NCBI RefSeq assembly: GCF_000525995.1
Contig: NZ_AODL01000004.1
Location: forward strand, 124,001-188,000
Source: Paenilisteria riparia FSL S10-1204
GTDB taxonomy: Bacteria > Bacillota > Bacilli > Lactobacillales > Listeriaceae
Length of the DNA stretch: 64,000 nt
Direction of reading: 5' to 3'
Under the pieces are notes generated by a model that worked only from the letters and a program-made list of their open reading frames with translations, had not been told where the DNA came from and did not search any database. Position 1 is the first letter of the stretch; each line of letters begins with the position of its first letter. The position numbers and the translations under genes are program-made. Of the stretch, positions 1 to 9,505 are shown one piece after another.

Positions 1-1481
1 CGAAAGAAGGACAGGATATTCCGTTTGAAACGTTCCTAGGCTTTAAAGGGGATAAAGTTCCCGATATCGATTTGAACTTCTCTGGGGAATACCAGCCAGT
101 GGCCCATGCATATACGAAAGAACTTTTTGGTGAAGACTATGTTTACCGTGCTGGAACCATTGGTACGGTTGCCGAGAAGACGGCGTTTGGTTATGTGCGA
201 AATTACGAGCGCGATATGAATATGACGATTCGTGGTGCTGAAATTGACCGTCTGGTGCAAGGCTGTACTGGGGTAAAACGGACGACAGGACAGCATCCAG
301 GGGGGATTATTGTTATCCCAGATTACATGGATGTATATGATTTCTCGCCAATCCAATTCCCAGCAGATGCCACGGATTCCGAATGGAAAACGACCCATTT
401 TGACTTCCACTCGATTCACGATAACGTGCTGAAACTCGATATACTCGGACACGATGATCCGACCGCAATTCGGATGCTTCAAGATCTAAGCGGTATCGAC
501 CCAAAAACAATTCCAACCGACGACAAAGAAGTGATGAAACTATTTGGTTCCACAGAATCACTAGGCGTAAAACCAGCAGACATTGACTCCAAAACAGGTA
601 CCCTAGGCATTCCAGAGTTCGGAACTCGATTCGTTCGTCAAATGTTAGAACAAACCAAACCAACCACGTTCTCCGAGCTCGTCCAAATTTCCGGATTATC
701 ACACGGAACTGACGTCTGGTTAGGAAACGCCGAAGAACTTATCAAAAATGACATCTGCTCATTAGCCGAAGTAATCGGTTGTCGTGATGACATCATGGTT
801 TTCCTTATTTACCAAGGGTTAGACAGTTCTCTCGCCTTCCAAATCATGGAGTCTGTTCGTAAAGGGAAAGGCCTCACAGAAGACATGGAAGCAGCAATGA
901 TCGAAAACAAAGTACCGAATTGGTATATCGATTCTTGTAAAAAAATCAAGTACATGTTCCCGAAAGCCCATGCCGCGGCCTACGTATTAATGGCTGTGCG
1001 TATCGCTTATTTCAAAGTCCATCATCCACTGTTCTTCTACGCGACATATTTCACCGTCCGTGCCGACGACTTTGACTTAACCGCGATGGTAAACGGAAAA
1101 GAAGCAACCAAAGCTAAAATGCAAGAAATCAACGCTAAAGGGCTAGAAGCTTCGACAAAAGAGAAGAACTTGCTAACCGTTTTAGAAATCGCCAATGAAA
1201 TGCTAGCACGCGGGTTCTCTTTCCAAAAAGTAGATTTATACAAATCTAGTGCAGACGAATTCATCATTGATGGCGACCAATTGATTCCTCCATTTAATGC
1301 TATTCCGAGTCTCGGTACAAACGTTGCTAAAGCTATCGTAGAAGCGCGTGAAGACGGCGAGTTTCTTTCTAAAGAAGACCTGCAACAAAGAGGGAAAGTG
1401 TCCAAAACGATTATCCAATACATGGATGACCAAGGTTGCTTGGACGGCTTACCAGATCAAAACCAACTATCCTTATTTTAA
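1..1481 (+). CDS. polC: DNA polymerase III PolC-type, C-terminal part (partial, 5' end outside window)
   Basis: This is the end of the large Gram-positive replicative polymerase, which combines polymerase and 3'-5' exonuclease in one chain at the replication fork. The reading frame is open from base 3 to the TAA at 1479-1481, giving about 492 residues, roughly the last third of the usual 1,430-1,450. Near the left edge the polymerase-palm motif PDIDLNF is visible, and further on the [11 protein letters not shown] segment typical of bacterial family C polymerases. The exonuclease domain must lie upstream of the window. The gene ends with the usual short tail (QLSLF). It is followed by its own intergenic region with a promoter for the nusA operon, so polC is probably not cotranscribed strongly with rimP. 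Identification is very secure. Confidence 0.97.
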   Translation, partial: KEGQDIPFETFLGFKGDKVPDIDLNFSGEYQPVAHAYTKELFGEDYVYRAGTIGTVAEKTAFGYVRNYERDMNMTIRGAEIDRLVQGCTGVKRTTGQHPGGIIVIPDYMDVYDFSPIQFPADATDSEWKTTHFDFHSIHDNVLKLDILGHDDPTAIRMLQDLSGIDPKTIPTDDKEVMKLFGSTESLGVKPADIDSKTGTLGIPEFGTRFVRQMLEQTKPTTFSELVQISGLSHGTDVWLGNAEELIKNDICSLAEVIGCRDDIMVFLIYQGLDSSLAFQIMESVRKGKGLTEDMEAAMIENKVPNWYIDSCKKIKYMFPKAHAAAYVLMAVRIAYFKVHHPLFFYATYFTVRADDFDLTAMVNGKEATKAKMQEINAKGLEASTKEKNLLTVLEIANEMLARGFSFQKVDLYKSSADEFIIDGDQLIPPFNAIPSLGTNVAKAIVEAREDGEFLSKEDLQQRGKVSKTIIQYMDDQGCLDGLPDQNQLSLF

Positions 1482-1519
1482 AATTGGCTTTACACAAAGG
1501 CTCAAGCAAGGTTTAACGG

Positions 1520-1548
1520 TTGCAGGAACCGGGAATTTGTGTTATAGT
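1520..1548 (+). promoter_or_regulatory. Putative SigA promoter of the rimP-nusA-infB operon
   Basis: TTGCAG (1520-1525), a 17-base spacer and TATAGT (1543-1548) fit the housekeeping consensus well. The promoter lies just after polC and about 175 bases before rimP, and transcription would run directly into the hairpin at 1575-1598. Confidence 0.55.
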
Positions 1549-1574
1549 TAATATCGAAATGACGATAACTAACC

Positions 1575-1606
1575 AAGAGTGGGCTAATGCCCACTCTTTC
1601 CTTTTG
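1575..1606 (+). terminator. Intrinsic terminator / attenuator in the rimP-nusA leader
   Basis: A perfect 10-bp stem AAGAGTGGGC/GCCCACTCTT with a TAAT loop is followed by a broken T-rich tract (TTTCCTTTTG). It lies downstream of the predicted promoter and upstream of rimP, so besides ending polC transcripts it probably attenuates the nusA operon. In Bacillus subtilis NusA is known to stimulate termination at a weak leader terminator of its own operon; the interrupted T tract here suits such a NusA-dependent site. Confidence 0.7.
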
Positions 1607-1724
1607 CAACTTTGCATGGTTAATATATCGTAAAACATGAATTTATACCGCGTTTAATAGTATAGCCACACCATTAGTTATATTGAACAACGCTTATAAT
1701 TCACGAGAATATAAGGAGGCTAAA

Positions 1725-2192
1725 ATGAGTAAAGTTCTTGAACAAGTAGAAGAAATCGTTTTGCCAATCGCAAGCGAGCTTCAACTAGAACTGGTCGATT
1801 TAGCGTTTGAAAAAGAGGGTAAGCACTGGTATTTAAGGGTATTTTTAGATAAAGAGGGTGGCATTGATATTGATGAATGCGCCTTGGTTAGCGAAAAACT
1901 AAGTGAAATCTTAGACAAAAATGACCCAATTACGCAGAATTACTTTTTAGAAGTATCATCACCAGGCGCTGAACGACCACTAAAAAAGGAAAAAGATTTT
2001 GAAGAAGCAGTAGGTAAGTGGGTGCATGTGACAAGCTATGAACCAATTACTGACCGCAAAATGTGGGAAGGTACACTCACGAAGTACGACGGCGAAACAT
2101 TGACGATTGAGATTCTCGATAAAACGCGTAAAATCGTTTGCGAAATCCCTAGAAAAAGCGTAGCCAAAGCAAGACTAGCGATTAAATTTTAA
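1725..2192 (+). CDS. rimP: Ribosome maturation factor RimP
   Basis: RimP helps assemble the 30S ribosomal subunit. The 155-residue product has the two-domain layout of the family: an N-terminal alpha/beta domain with the segments LELVDLAFEKEG and LRVFLDKEGGIDIDEC, then the conserved SSPGAERPL motif, then an SH3-like C-terminal domain. I chose the ATG at 1725 because AAGGAGG sits at 1713-1719 at good spacing; an in-frame TTG 14 codons upstream has no such site and would add residues unlike the family. It is first in the rimP-nusA-rnpM-ylxQ-infB operon; nusA starts 35 bases after its stop. Confidence 0.95.
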   Translation: MSKVLEQVEEIVLPIASELQLELVDLAFEKEGKHWYLRVFLDKEGGIDIDECALVSEKLSEILDKNDPITQNYFLEVSSPGAERPLKKEKDFEEAVGKWVHVTSYEPITDRKMWEGTLTKYDGETLTIEILDKTRKIVCEIPRKSVAKARLAIKF

Positions 2193-2227
2193 AGGAAGCA
2201 GTAAAAGATTAAAGGAGCTGAGAAAGA

Positions 2228-3349
2228 ATGAGCACAGAATTATTGGATGCTCTTCATGTTTTAGAACATGATAAAGGAATTTCCCGCGATGTTATTATCG
2301 AGGCAATTGAGGCGGCACTTGTGTCTGCTTATAAACGTAACTTCAACCAAGCGCAAAACGTACGCGTAGATTTGAACTTAGATAACGGTTCGATGCACGT
2401 ACTGGCACGTAAAGATGTTGTTGATCAAGTATTTGACTCGAGACTTGAAATTTCAGTAGAAGAAGCCCACAAAATCAATCCAGCGTTTAAAGTGGGTGAT
2501 GTCGTGGAACTAGAAGTAACACCGAAAGATTTCGGTCGAATCGCAGCTCAAACGGCAAAACAAGTCGTAACACAACGCGTACGTGAAGCAGAACGTGGCA
2601 TCATTTATGATGAATTTATCGATCGCGAAGATGATATCATGACTGGTATCGTTGAACGTCAAGATTCTCGTTTCATCTACGTCAACCTTGGTAAAATCGA
2701 AGCGATTCTCTCCCAAAACGAGCAAATGCCAAACGAAACGTACCGCGCACATGACCGTATCAAAGTCTACTTAACAAAAGTCGAAAAAACAACAAAAGGT
2801 CCGCAAATTTACGTATCTCGTACACATCCTGGTCTTTTAAAACGCCTTTTTGAAATGGAAGTTCCTGAAATTTATGAAGGTCTCGTGGAGATTAAATCTG
2901 TAGCTCGTGAAGCTGGCGACCGTTCAAAAATCTCGGTCTACACAGAAAACCCAGAAATCGATCCAGTTGGCTCATGTGTTGGACCTAAAGGCGCACGTGT
3001 ACAAGCAATCGTCAACGAACTAAAAGGCGAAAAAATCGATATCGTCGAATGGTCTGCAGATCCGTTCACATTCGTAGCTAATGCGCTTAGCCCTTCCAAA
3101 GTGCTAGATGTCATTGTTAATGAAGAAGAACAAGCGACAACCGTTATCGTACCTGACTACCAACTATCCTTAGCTATTGGTAAACGTGGCCAAAACGCCC
3201 GTCTTGCTGCGAAACTAACGGGTTGGAAAATTGATATTAAGAGTGAAACAGTTGCCACAGAAGCTGGTATCTATCCACGCCCAGATGGTCCAGTCATCGA
3301 ACGCGTAGACATTGATACGGCGGATGAAGCGGAGCAAGACGAAGAATAA
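2228..3349 (+). CDS. nusA: Transcription termination/antitermination factor NusA
   Basis: NusA binds RNA polymerase and promotes pausing and intrinsic termination. The 373-residue length is that of Firmicute NusA, without the C-terminal acidic repeats of E. coli. In order I see the N-terminal polymerase-binding domain (about 1-125), an S1 domain (about 135-200; GIVERQDSRFIYVNLG), and two KH domains (KH1 with GPKGARVQAI, KH2 with GKRGQNARLAAKLTGW). It lies second in the operon, preceded by a GGAGCTGAG-type ribosome site. The leader terminator before rimP is a plausible site of autoregulation. The C-terminus is a short acidic tail. Confidence 0.97.
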   Translation: MSTELLDALHVLEHDKGISRDVIIEAIEAALVSAYKRNFNQAQNVRVDLNLDNGSMHVLARKDVVDQVFDSRLEISVEEAHKINPAFKVGDVVELEVTPKDFGRIAAQTAKQVVTQRVREAERGIIYDEFIDREDDIMTGIVERQDSRFIYVNLGKIEAILSQNEQMPNETYRAHDRIKVYLTKVEKTTKGPQIYVSRTHPGLLKRLFEMEVPEIYEGLVEIKSVAREAGDRSKISVYTENPEIDPVGSCVGPKGARVQAIVNELKGEKIDIVEWSADPFTFVANALSPSKVLDVIVNEEEQATTVIVPDYQLSLAIGKRGQNARLAAKLTGWKIDIKSETVATEAGIYPRPDGPVIERVDIDTADEAEQDEE

Positions 3350-3367
3350 AGGAGTGAACTTTTCACG

Positions 3368-3643
3368 ATGCGTAACAAGAAAATTCCCTTAAGAAAATGT
3401 ATTGTAACTGGTGAACGCAAACCAAAAGGCGAACTTTTACGTATTGCCTACTCCAAAGACGGTGTACTTACGATTGACCCTAGCGGAAAAGCGCCAGGAC
3501 GCGGTTTTTATATTCTAATCGACAGTGCCGTTGCCCAGAAAGCCAAGAAGAAGAACAGTATTTTTGGACAACTAAAAATGCCAGAACAAGAAGGATTTTA
3601 CGATCAACTAATTGAATACGTAAAAACAGTCGAAGGAGCATAA
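3368..3643 (+). CDS. rnpM: YlxR/RnpM family RNA-binding protein
   Basis: This 91-residue protein belongs to the YlxR family (DUF448), always found between nusA and infB in Firmicutes. It has the family's N-terminal pattern PLRKCIVTGERKPK, the LLRIA strand and the conserved GRGFYI motif. YlxR of Bacillus has been reported as a modulator of RNase P (RnpM); I transfer that role by family only. It starts 18 bases after nusA and is followed one base later by ylxQ, so it is translated within the same operon. Confidence 0.9.
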   Translation: MRNKKIPLRKCIVTGERKPKGELLRIAYSKDGVLTIDPSGKAPGRGFYILIDSAVAQKAKKKNSIFGQLKMPEQEGFYDQLIEYVKTVEGA

Positions 3644-3644
3644 C

Positions 3645-3947
3645 ATGGATCTTACTAAAGTCTATTCCTTACTTGGAATTGCTTTTCGCGCCCGTAAGCT
3701 CGTAACTGGCGAAGAATTAGTTTTAAAAGAAGTGAGACGTCAAAAGGCAAGATTAGTCATCATTTCAGAAGATATCTCAGAAAAAACCGAGAAAACAATC
3801 CGTAACAAATGTCAGTATTACGATGTCCCGCTTGTGAAAGCCGGCACCCGTGAACAACTTGGCGGTGCAATCGGTAAAGATGCAAGGGCCATTATAGCAG
3901 TAATGGATAAAGGATTTGCGACAAAATTAGCGGATCTGCTCGGGTGA
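3645..3947 (+). CDS. ylxQ: YlxQ, L7Ae-family RNA-binding protein
   Basis: The 100-residue product is a member of the ribosomal L7Ae/L30e/S12e/Gadd45 superfamily, whose members bind kink-turn RNA. The family pattern is clear: [20 protein letters not shown] at the start, then the VISEDIS and [10 protein letters not shown] segments. Its start codon lies one base after the rnpM stop. Its exact substrate is unknown; its constant position beside nusA, rnpM and infB argues for a role in ribosome or RNase P biology. Confidence 0.9.
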   Translation: MDLTKVYSLLGIAFRARKLVTGEELVLKEVRRQKARLVIISEDISEKTEKTIRNKCQYYDVPLVKAGTREQLGGAIGKDARAIIAVMDKGFATKLADLLG

Positions 3948-3969
3948 AATCTTAACGGAGGTGTGTCAC

Positions 3970-6264
3970 ATGAGTAAAGTTCGTGTATATGAATACGCAA
4001 AAGAACACCAATTACCTAGTAAAAAAGTCATTGAAACACTACAAGGGTTAGGCGTTGAAGTCGCTAACCACATGTCTACCATTAACGAAAACGCATTACG
4101 ACAACTTGACAAAACATTGCTTGGACCGAAAAAAGAATCTGCCGCGCCAAGCAGCCAACCTAAAGCAACAAACGAAGCAGGTCAAAGTAAGGGGTCTAAT
4201 AAACCAAATATGAATGATAAAACAAATCAATCGAAACCAAATAATAATAGTAAACCGTCTCAAGGTGGAAACAAACCAGCAGCAAGTGCTAACAAATCAA
4301 GCGGTGGCGGCGCTAACCGTCCAAACAACAATAGCGGCACACAGAACCGTCCAGGCGGAAACAATGCCGGCGGTGGCAACCGTAATAACCAAGGTGGCAA
4401 TCGCAACAACAACCAAAACCGCGGTCGCAAAAACAACACGAAATACAAAGGCAAACGTAATCACAGTACAGTACCACCAACTCCGCCAAAACCAAAAGAG
4501 CTTCCAGAAAAAATCGTTTTCTCCGAATCACTTACAGTTGGCGAGCTAGCGCGTAAATTATACCGCGAACCATCTGAAATCATCAAGAAATTATTCATGC
4601 TAGGCGTAGTCGCAACCATTAACCAAGTGTTGGACAAAGATGCCATTGAATTAATTTGCGGGGAGTATGGTGTCGAAGTAGAAGAAGAAATCAAAGTAGA
4701 TATCACCGATTTAGATGTGTATTTTGAAGAAGCAACCGAAGAAGATAAAGGCAAAGAAGTTGAGCGTCCAGCCGTGGTTACCATTATGGGTCACGTCGAT
4801 CACGGTAAAACAACATTGCTTGATTCCTTGCGTAACACGAAAGTAACACTAGGCGAAGCAGGTGGAATCACGCAACATATTGGTGCCTACCAATTAGAAG
4901 TACACAATAAGAAAATCACATTCCTTGATACACCAGGTCACGCAGCCTTTACAACGATGCGTGCACGTGGCGCAAGAATTACGGATATTACGATTCTTGT
5001 TGTAGCAGCTGACGATGGCGTCATGCCACAAACCATTGAAGCGATTAACCATGCGAAAGCAGCCGACGTTCCAATTATTGTAGCTGTTAACAAAATTGAT
5101 AAACCACAAGCCAACCCAGATCGCGTAATGCAAGAACTAACAGAATATGAATTAGTTCCAGAAGCATGGGGCGGCGACACGATTTTCGTACCAATTTCCG
5201 CTAAATTTGGCGAAGGCCTAGATAACCTACTAGAAATGATTCTGCTTGTATCTGAAGTAGAAGAATTAAGAGCCAACCCAGACCGTTTAGCTATCGGTAG
5301 TGTTATCGAAGCAGAGCTAGACAAAGGTCGTGGTTCCGTTGCGACACTATTAGTACAAGACGGTACACTAAAAGTCGGCGATCCAATCGTTGTTGGAAAT
5401 ACTTTTGGTCGCGTTCGTGCGATGGTCAATGACCTTGGCCGCCGCGTGAAAAAAGTAGGACCAAGTACACCAGTTGAAATCACTGGACTTAGCGACGTAC
5501 CACAAGCCGGAGACCGTTTCGTTGTTTTCGAAGATGAAAAAACGGCGCGTAGCGTCGGTGAATCACGTGCTAGCCGTGCTGTTGTAGAGCAACGTTCCGC
5601 AACAAACCGCGTCAGCCTAGAAAACTTATTCGAACACATGAAAGCTGGCGAAATGAAAGAAGTTAACGTCATCATCAAAGCCGACGTTCAAGGTTCTGTC
5701 GAAGCACTTGCTGCTTCTTTACGCAAAATCGAAGTCGAAGGCGTAAACGTTAAAATCATTCACACATCTGTTGGTGCCATCAACGAATCCGATATTACAC
5801 TTGCTGCAGCATCTAATGCAATTGTTATTGGTTTCAACGTACGCCCAACAACACAAGCCCGTGAAGGTGCTGAAAACGAAGGCGTAGATATCCGTCTACA
5901 CCGCGTTATTTATAAAGCAATCGACGAAATCGAAGCAGCGATGAAAGGAATGCTTGACCCAGAATTCCAAGAAAAAATTATCGGTCAAGCGCAAGTTCGT
6001 CAAACCATCAACGTATCTAAAATCGGTACAATTGCTGGTTGCTACGTAACAGATGGCAAAATCACACGTGATAGTGGCGTACGTATTATCCGCGACGGCA
6101 TCGTTGTTTTCGAAGGAGAAATTGCGACACTCAAACGTTTCAAAGACGATGCAAAAGAAGTAGCTAAAGGCTTTGAATGTGGTATTACAATCGAGAAATT
6201 CAACGACATTAAAGAAGACGATGTGATTGAAGCGTACATCATGGAGGAAATCGAACGTAAATGA
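3970..6264 (+). CDS. infB: Translation initiation factor IF-2
   Basis: IF-2 is the GTPase that places initiator tRNA on the ribosome. The 764-residue protein has the IF2-N domain (about 1-50), a long low-complexity linker rich in Asn, Gln, Gly, Ser and Lys (about 55-175), a second IF2-N-like segment, and the G domain with G1 GHVDHGKT at 274-281, G3 DTPGH at 320-324 and G4 NKID at 374-377. Domains II to IV follow to the end. I chose the ATG at 3970, preceded by GGAGGTG, rather than the in-frame GTG at 3961, which is part of that ribosome site. The stop overlaps the start of ylxP by four bases. Confidence 0.98.
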   Translation: MSKVRVYEYAKEHQLPSKKVIETLQGLGVEVANHMSTINENALRQLDKTLLGPKKESAAPSSQPKATNEAGQSKGSNKPNMNDKTNQSKPNNNSKPSQGGNKPAASANKSSGGGANRPNNNSGTQNRPGGNNAGGGNRNNQGGNRNNNQNRGRKNNTKYKGKRNHSTVPPTPPKPKELPEKIVFSESLTVGELARKLYREPSEIIKKLFMLGVVATINQVLDKDAIELICGEYGVEVEEEIKVDITDLDVYFEEATEEDKGKEVERPAVVTIMGHVDHGKTTLLDSLRNTKVTLGEAGGITQHIGAYQLEVHNKKITFLDTPGHAAFTTMRARGARITDITILVVAADDGVMPQTIEAINHAKAADVPIIVAVNKIDKPQANPDRVMQELTEYELVPEAWGGDTIFVPISAKFGEGLDNLLEMILLVSEVEELRANPDRLAIGSVIEAELDKGRGSVATLLVQDGTLKVGDPIVVGNTFGRVRAMVNDLGRRVKKVGPSTPVEITGLSDVPQAGDRFVVFEDEKTARSVGESRASRAVVEQRSATNRVSLENLFEHMKAGEMKEVNVIIKADVQGSVEALAASLRKIEVEGVNVKIIHTSVGAINESDITLAAASNAIVIGFNVRPTTQAREGAENEGVDIRLHRVIYKAIDEIEAAMKGMLDPEFQEKIIGQAQVRQTINVSKIGTIAGCYVTDGKITRDSGVRIIRDGIVVFEGEIATLKRFKDDAKEVAKGFECGITIEKFNDIKEDDVIEAYIMEEIERK

Positions 6265-6539
6265 TCCGTTACGTCGAATCCGAATGGGTAATGCAGACAC
6301 CACAAACGTTGAAAGAAAAACGGGCCATCATCAAGCGTGTCTTAACACGCGCCGGTCAGAAATTTAATATCTCCATTGCCGAAATTGGATTTCAAGACAA
6401 ATGGCAGCGAAGCCTCATCGGTTTTGCTGTCGTCTCGGAATCACACATTCACGCTGAAAAAGTAGCCGATACCGTGCTTGCTTTTTTAGACGCATTTCCA
6501 GAATGGGAACGTGGGCAAACAACAATGGAAAGTCTGTAA
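6261..6539 (+). CDS. ylxP: YlxP, DUF503 family protein
   Basis: This 92-residue DUF503 protein is the usual neighbour of infB and rbfA in Firmicutes. It shows the family pattern of SLKEKRA-like residues (here [15 protein letters not shown]), then the WQR segment near residue 50 and a C-terminal helix. The first ATG overlaps the infB stop (ATGA), implying translational coupling. A second in-frame ATG ten codons later would remove the first beta strand, so I keep the first. Function is unknown; DUF503 adopts a ferredoxin-like fold and is thought to relate to ribosome assembly by context only. Confidence 0.88.
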   Translation: MIRYVESEWVMQTPQTLKEKRAIIKRVLTRAGQKFNISIAEIGFQDKWQRSLIGFAVVSESHIHAEKVADTVLAFLDAFPEWERGQTTMESL

Positions 6540-6553
6540 AATGAGGTGAAAAC

Positions 6554-6898
6554 ATGAATGTTCGAGCTAATCGTGTAGCAGAGCAATTAAAAAAGGAGCT
6601 TGGCGACATCCTAAACCGTAAAATTAGGGATCCGCGCGTAGGTTTCATTACTGTCACAGGTGTTGACGTAACAGGAGATTTACAACAAGCAACCGTGTTC
6701 GTGTCTGTTTTAGGTGAAGAAAAAGAGCAAAAAGATGCCCTTGTTGCCCTAGACAAAGCACATGGTTTTATTCGCTCTGAAATTGGAAGTCGCATTCGCT
6801 TGCGCAAAGTACCAGAACTATTTTTTGAAATTGATAATTCTGTCGCTTACGGCAACCATATCGATGACTTATTACGTGGTTTAAATAATAACGAATAA
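6554..6898 (+). CDS. rbfA: 30S ribosome-binding factor RbfA
   Basis: RbfA is a KH-like cold-shock and ribosome assembly factor that binds 16S rRNA during late 30S maturation. The 114-residue product starts with [19 protein letters not shown], then [20 protein letters not shown], both typical, and ends with the [11 protein letters not shown] and DLLRGL segments. An AGGTGAA ribosome site precedes the ATG. It lies 14 bases after ylxP and completes the operon before a weak hairpin. Confidence 0.95.
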   Translation: MNVRANRVAEQLKKELGDILNRKIRDPRVGFITVTGVDVTGDLQQATVFVSVLGEEKEQKDALVALDKAHGFIRSEIGSRIRLRKVPELFFEIDNSVAYGNHIDDLLRGLNNNE

Positions 6899-6907
6899 TA
6901 AACAACT

Positions 6908-6950
6908 GAAGGATAGGTGCCAGTATCATCGGCCGTCTATCCTTCTTTGT
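6908..6950 (+). terminator. Possible weak terminator between rbfA and truB
   Basis: A 9-bp perfect stem GAAGGATAG/CTATCCTTC with a 20-base loop is followed by TTTGTG. The short T tract makes it a weak terminator at best, so some read-through into truB is likely. Confidence 0.4.
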
Positions 6951-6971
6951 GTAGGAATAGGAGGGCAATCT

Positions 6972-7898
6972 ATGGACGGAATTATCCCTTTGTGGAAAGA
7001 AAAAGGAATGACCAGTCACGACTGCGTGTTTAAACTACGAAAAATTTTACAAACAAAAAAAGTTGGGCACACAGGTACGCTTGATCCAGATGTCGAAGGC
7101 GTACTACCAATTTGCATTGGAAGGGCAACAAAACTCGCCGAATATATTACCGATGAAGGTAAAGTATACGAAGCAACCGTCACACTTGGAACTGCGACGA
7201 CTACCGAAGATGCTAGCGGAGAAATCATTGCTGAAAAAGCAATTACCGAAACCATCCTACCAATTGATGTAGAAAAAGCAGCCAAATCCTTCGTCGGCAC
7301 GATTCAACAAACACCACCAATGTACTCCGCTGTCAAAGTAAAAGGCCGTCGTTTGTATGAATATGCAAGGGCTGGTATAGAGGTGGAACGTCCTATTCGT
7401 ACGGTGAATATTTATGCAATAGACTTGCTCAAACCTTACACACCAATAAGTCCAGATAATAACACTTTCCGAATTCGCATTCACTGCGGCAAAGGCACCT
7501 ATATTCGCACACTCGCCGTTATGATTGGTGAAAAACTCGGATACCCCGCCCACATGTCCGAACTAAAACGAACGCAAAGCGGTATTTTCACAGATGCCCA
7601 GTGCTTCACGCTGGCCGAAATCGAAGCTTTGCGCGCGAAAGAAGACGAAGTCAGTTTTCTTTATCCGCTAGAAGATGGTCTTTCCGATATGAAAAAACAA
7701 GACATATCCGACCTCGTGTACGAAAAAGTCTTAAACGGCGTCGTACTTCCAGAACAGTTCATTAAAGATCGCAGTGAAGGCCGCGTCGCGCTCATGCACA
7801 ACAATAAGCTGACCGCAATCTACGTACAACATCCCGAACGTCGCGATTTTTGGAAACCAGAGAAAGTTATCGAATTACGAGCCGGCAAATTAAATTAA
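6972..7898 (+). CDS. truB: tRNA pseudouridine(55) synthase TruB
   Basis: TruB makes pseudouridine 55 in the T loop of tRNA. The 308-residue product has the core motif GHTGTLDP with the catalytic aspartate at residue 38, the later GTFIQTPP-like segment (here GTIQQTPPMYSAVKV) and the KGTYIRTLA motif. The C-terminal part (about 240-308) is the small Firmicute extension. It follows rbfA by 73 bases and has GGAGGGC before its ATG. The following gene is ribF, as in most Firmicutes. Confidence 0.95.
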   Translation: MDGIIPLWKEKGMTSHDCVFKLRKILQTKKVGHTGTLDPDVEGVLPICIGRATKLAEYITDEGKVYEATVTLGTATTTEDASGEIIAEKAITETILPIDVEKAAKSFVGTIQQTPPMYSAVKVKGRRLYEYARAGIEVERPIRTVNIYAIDLLKPYTPISPDNNTFRIRIHCGKGTYIRTLAVMIGEKLGYPAHMSELKRTQSGIFTDAQCFTLAEIEALRAKEDEVSFLYPLEDGLSDMKKQDISDLVYEKVLNGVVLPEQFIKDRSEGRVALMHNNKLTAIYVQHPERRDFWKPEKVIELRAGKLN

Positions 7899-7909
7899 CC
7901 AAACAAAAA

Positions 7910-7939
7910 GAAGCCTGCCGATTTTTCAGGCAAGCTTCC
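7910..7939 (+). terminator. Imperfect hairpin after truB
   Basis: GAAGCCTGCC pairs with GGCAAGCTTC over ten positions with one mismatch, around a short T-rich loop. The following bases are not a clear T run, so termination would be partial; ribF begins only about 80 bases later. Confidence 0.35.
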
Positions 7940-8017
7940 GTATTAACTCCATATTGATTGCGCACTATTCACATACCCGTAAAGCAGTTGCGTAAAACAT
8001 TTAGAGAAGGGGATTTC

Positions 8018-8944
8018 ATGGAAATGTATTTTTTACACCATCCACCAGAAACCAAAGAACGCGACCCGAAAGTCATCGCACTCGGTTTTTTCGATGGATT
8101 ACACCGTGGGCACCAAGAAGTAATCAACACAGCTAAAAAAGAAGCTGAAAAACGCGGCATCAAAACCGCTGTTCTAACTTTCGATCCACATCCATCGGTC
8201 GTCCTTAGCCAAAAGCGCAAACAAGTCAAATACTTGACTCCGCTAGAAGAAAAGAAAAAGCGCATGGCAGAACTAGGCGTCGATATTCTATACATTGTTC
8301 GCTTCACAACGGCATTTTCGAACCTTAGTCCAGAAGATTTTGTCGCGAATTACCTTATCGGTTTAAATGCAAAACATGTCGTGGCAGGTTTTGATTACTC
8401 TTACGGACGTCAAGGTGCTGGCAAAATGACCGAACTGACGAAGTACGCCGATAACCAATTTGATGTCACTATCGTTGAGAAACTAGAAGATTTGCATGAT
8501 AAAGTAAGCTCAACCAACATTCGTAAATACATTGAAGAAGGCCAGCTGGATGAAGCAAACCAACTTCTAGGTTATCCGTATACCGTCACAGGAACAGTCA
8601 TTCACGGGGATAAGCGCGGCCGCACAATTGGTTTTCCAACTGCTAATATTGCCGTTGACGAAGGATTCCTGATTCCAAAATTAGGCGTGTACGCAGTGAA
8701 ATTCAAAGTCGGCGACAAAACGCATCTTGGCATGGCGAGCATTGGCTATAACATCACATTTAAAGACGACCAAGCGATGTCTATCGAAGTGTATATTTTA
8801 GACTTCCACCAAGAAATTTATGGCGAAGAAGTCGAAATCGAATGGTTCCATTATTTCCGCCCTGAATTGAAATTTAACGGCATAGAAGGACTAATCGAAC
8901 AATTGAAGAAAGACGAAGAAGATACAAGAGCATTTTTCTCATAA
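8018..8944 (+). CDS. ribF: Bifunctional riboflavin kinase / FAD synthetase
   Basis: The enzyme phosphorylates riboflavin to FMN and then adenylates it to FAD. The 308-residue protein has an N-terminal nucleotidyl-transferase domain (about 15-180) with the HxGH-type motif FFDGLHRGHQ and the IRKYI segment, then a C-terminal flavokinase domain with GDKRGRTIGFPTANI and the FYPSLEV-like IEVYILDF segment. I chose the ATG at 8018, downstream of GAAGGGG, instead of an upstream TTG/GTG extension that lacks family similarity. In Bacillus and Listeria the gene is also called ribC. Confidence 0.93.
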   Translation: MEMYFLHHPPETKERDPKVIALGFFDGLHRGHQEVINTAKKEAEKRGIKTAVLTFDPHPSVVLSQKRKQVKYLTPLEEKKKRMAELGVDILYIVRFTTAFSNLSPEDFVANYLIGLNAKHVVAGFDYSYGRQGAGKMTELTKYADNQFDVTIVEKLEDLHDKVSSTNIRKYIEEGQLDEANQLLGYPYTVTGTVIHGDKRGRTIGFPTANIAVDEGFLIPKLGVYAVKFKVGDKTHLGMASIGYNITFKDDQAMSIEVYILDFHQEIYGEEVEIEWFHYFRPELKFNGIEGLIEQLKKDEEDTRAFFS

Positions 8945-8960
8945 AAAGTGTGGCTATTGC

Positions 8961-8989
8961 TTGCTTTTTGCTAGAAAATAGTGTATCTT
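8961..8989 (+). promoter_or_regulatory. Putative SigA promoter of rpsO
   Basis: TTGCTT (8961-8966), a 17-base spacer and TATCTT (8984-8989) lie about 100 bases upstream of rpsO, leaving an untranslated leader of some 90 bases. S15 commonly represses its own mRNA through such a leader, but I cannot draw a specific binding fold here with confidence. Confidence 0.4.
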
Positions 8990-9087
8990 TAATTCTGTAC
9001 GAAAAAAGAACCCTTACTTGGCATTTAGCGAGTCACCAACGCTTTGCTCAGTATGTGGGGATTAGAAATGAAGGAGGTGTGTAAGAA

Positions 9088-9357
9088 ATGGCATTGACAC
9101 AAGAGCGTAAAAATGAAATTATCGCTGAATATCGTGTACATGATACGGACACTGGTTCACCAGAAGTTCAAATCGCTGTTCTTACTGCAGAAATTAACAG
9201 TTTGAATGAACACGTTCGCGTTCACAAGAAAGACCACCACTCTTATCGTGGTTTGATGAAAATGGTCGGTCACCGTCGTAACCTTTTAACTTACCTACGT
9301 AAGAAAGATGTTGCACGTTACCGCGAACTTATCGGACGTCTAGGTTTACGTCGATAA
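9088..9357 (+). CDS. rpsO: 30S ribosomal protein S15
   Basis: S15 binds 16S rRNA early in assembly. The 89-residue product carries the family signature from residue 20 onward ([16 protein letters not shown], then [19 protein letters not shown]) and ends with [14 protein letters not shown] strong AAGGAGGTG ribosome site precedes the ATG. The gene stands alone with its own predicted promoter and a strong terminator, so it is probably transcribed separately from pnp. Confidence 0.98.
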   Translation: MALTQERKNEIIAEYRVHDTDTGSPEVQIAVLTAEINSLNEHVRVHKKDHHSYRGLMKMVGHRRNLLTYLRKKDVARYRELIGRLGLRR

Positions 9358-9365
9358 AAACAAGG

Positions 9366-9397
9366 AAAACGGGATATTTTTGTCCCGTTTTTTTTTT
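9366..9397 (+). terminator. Strong intrinsic terminator of rpsO
   Basis: A 9-bp stem (AAAACGGGA/TCCCGTTTT) is followed directly by a long T run, eight bases after the rpsO stop. Confidence 0.85.
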
Positions 9398-9447
9398 GAA
9401 AAAATGAAAACAGAGGTAGCGAAAACCTAGCAAGAAAGAGGCTTTAT

Positions 9448-9505
9448 CGCATGAATCCAAAAACGTGCTAGTACACGGATAGTAGTAGGTTTTTGGATTC
9501 ATGTG
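9448..9505 (+). promoter_or_regulatory. Long hairpin in the pnp 5' leader
   Basis: CATGAATCCAAAAAC (9450-9464) pairs perfectly with GTTTTTGGATTCATG (9489-9503), and two further pairs extend the stem to about 17 bp with a 24-base loop. There is no T tract, so it is not a terminator. It lies within the 209 bases between the rpsO terminator and pnp. PNPase is autoregulated in E. coli through a cleaved leader stem; by analogy this could be a processing site. Confidence 0.6.

Noticed and set aside
4214-4549. Open frame inside the infB linker, rich in Thr, Val, Ala and Asn
   Set aside because: It is the frame-shifted reading of the Asn/Gly-rich linker and has no independent signals.
4938-5678. A 246-codon open frame antisense to infB
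   Set aside because: It mirrors the codon bias of infB, has no ribosome site or family features, and infB is certain. Similar antisense frames opposite pnp, accC, folD, bkdB and others were dropped for the same reason.
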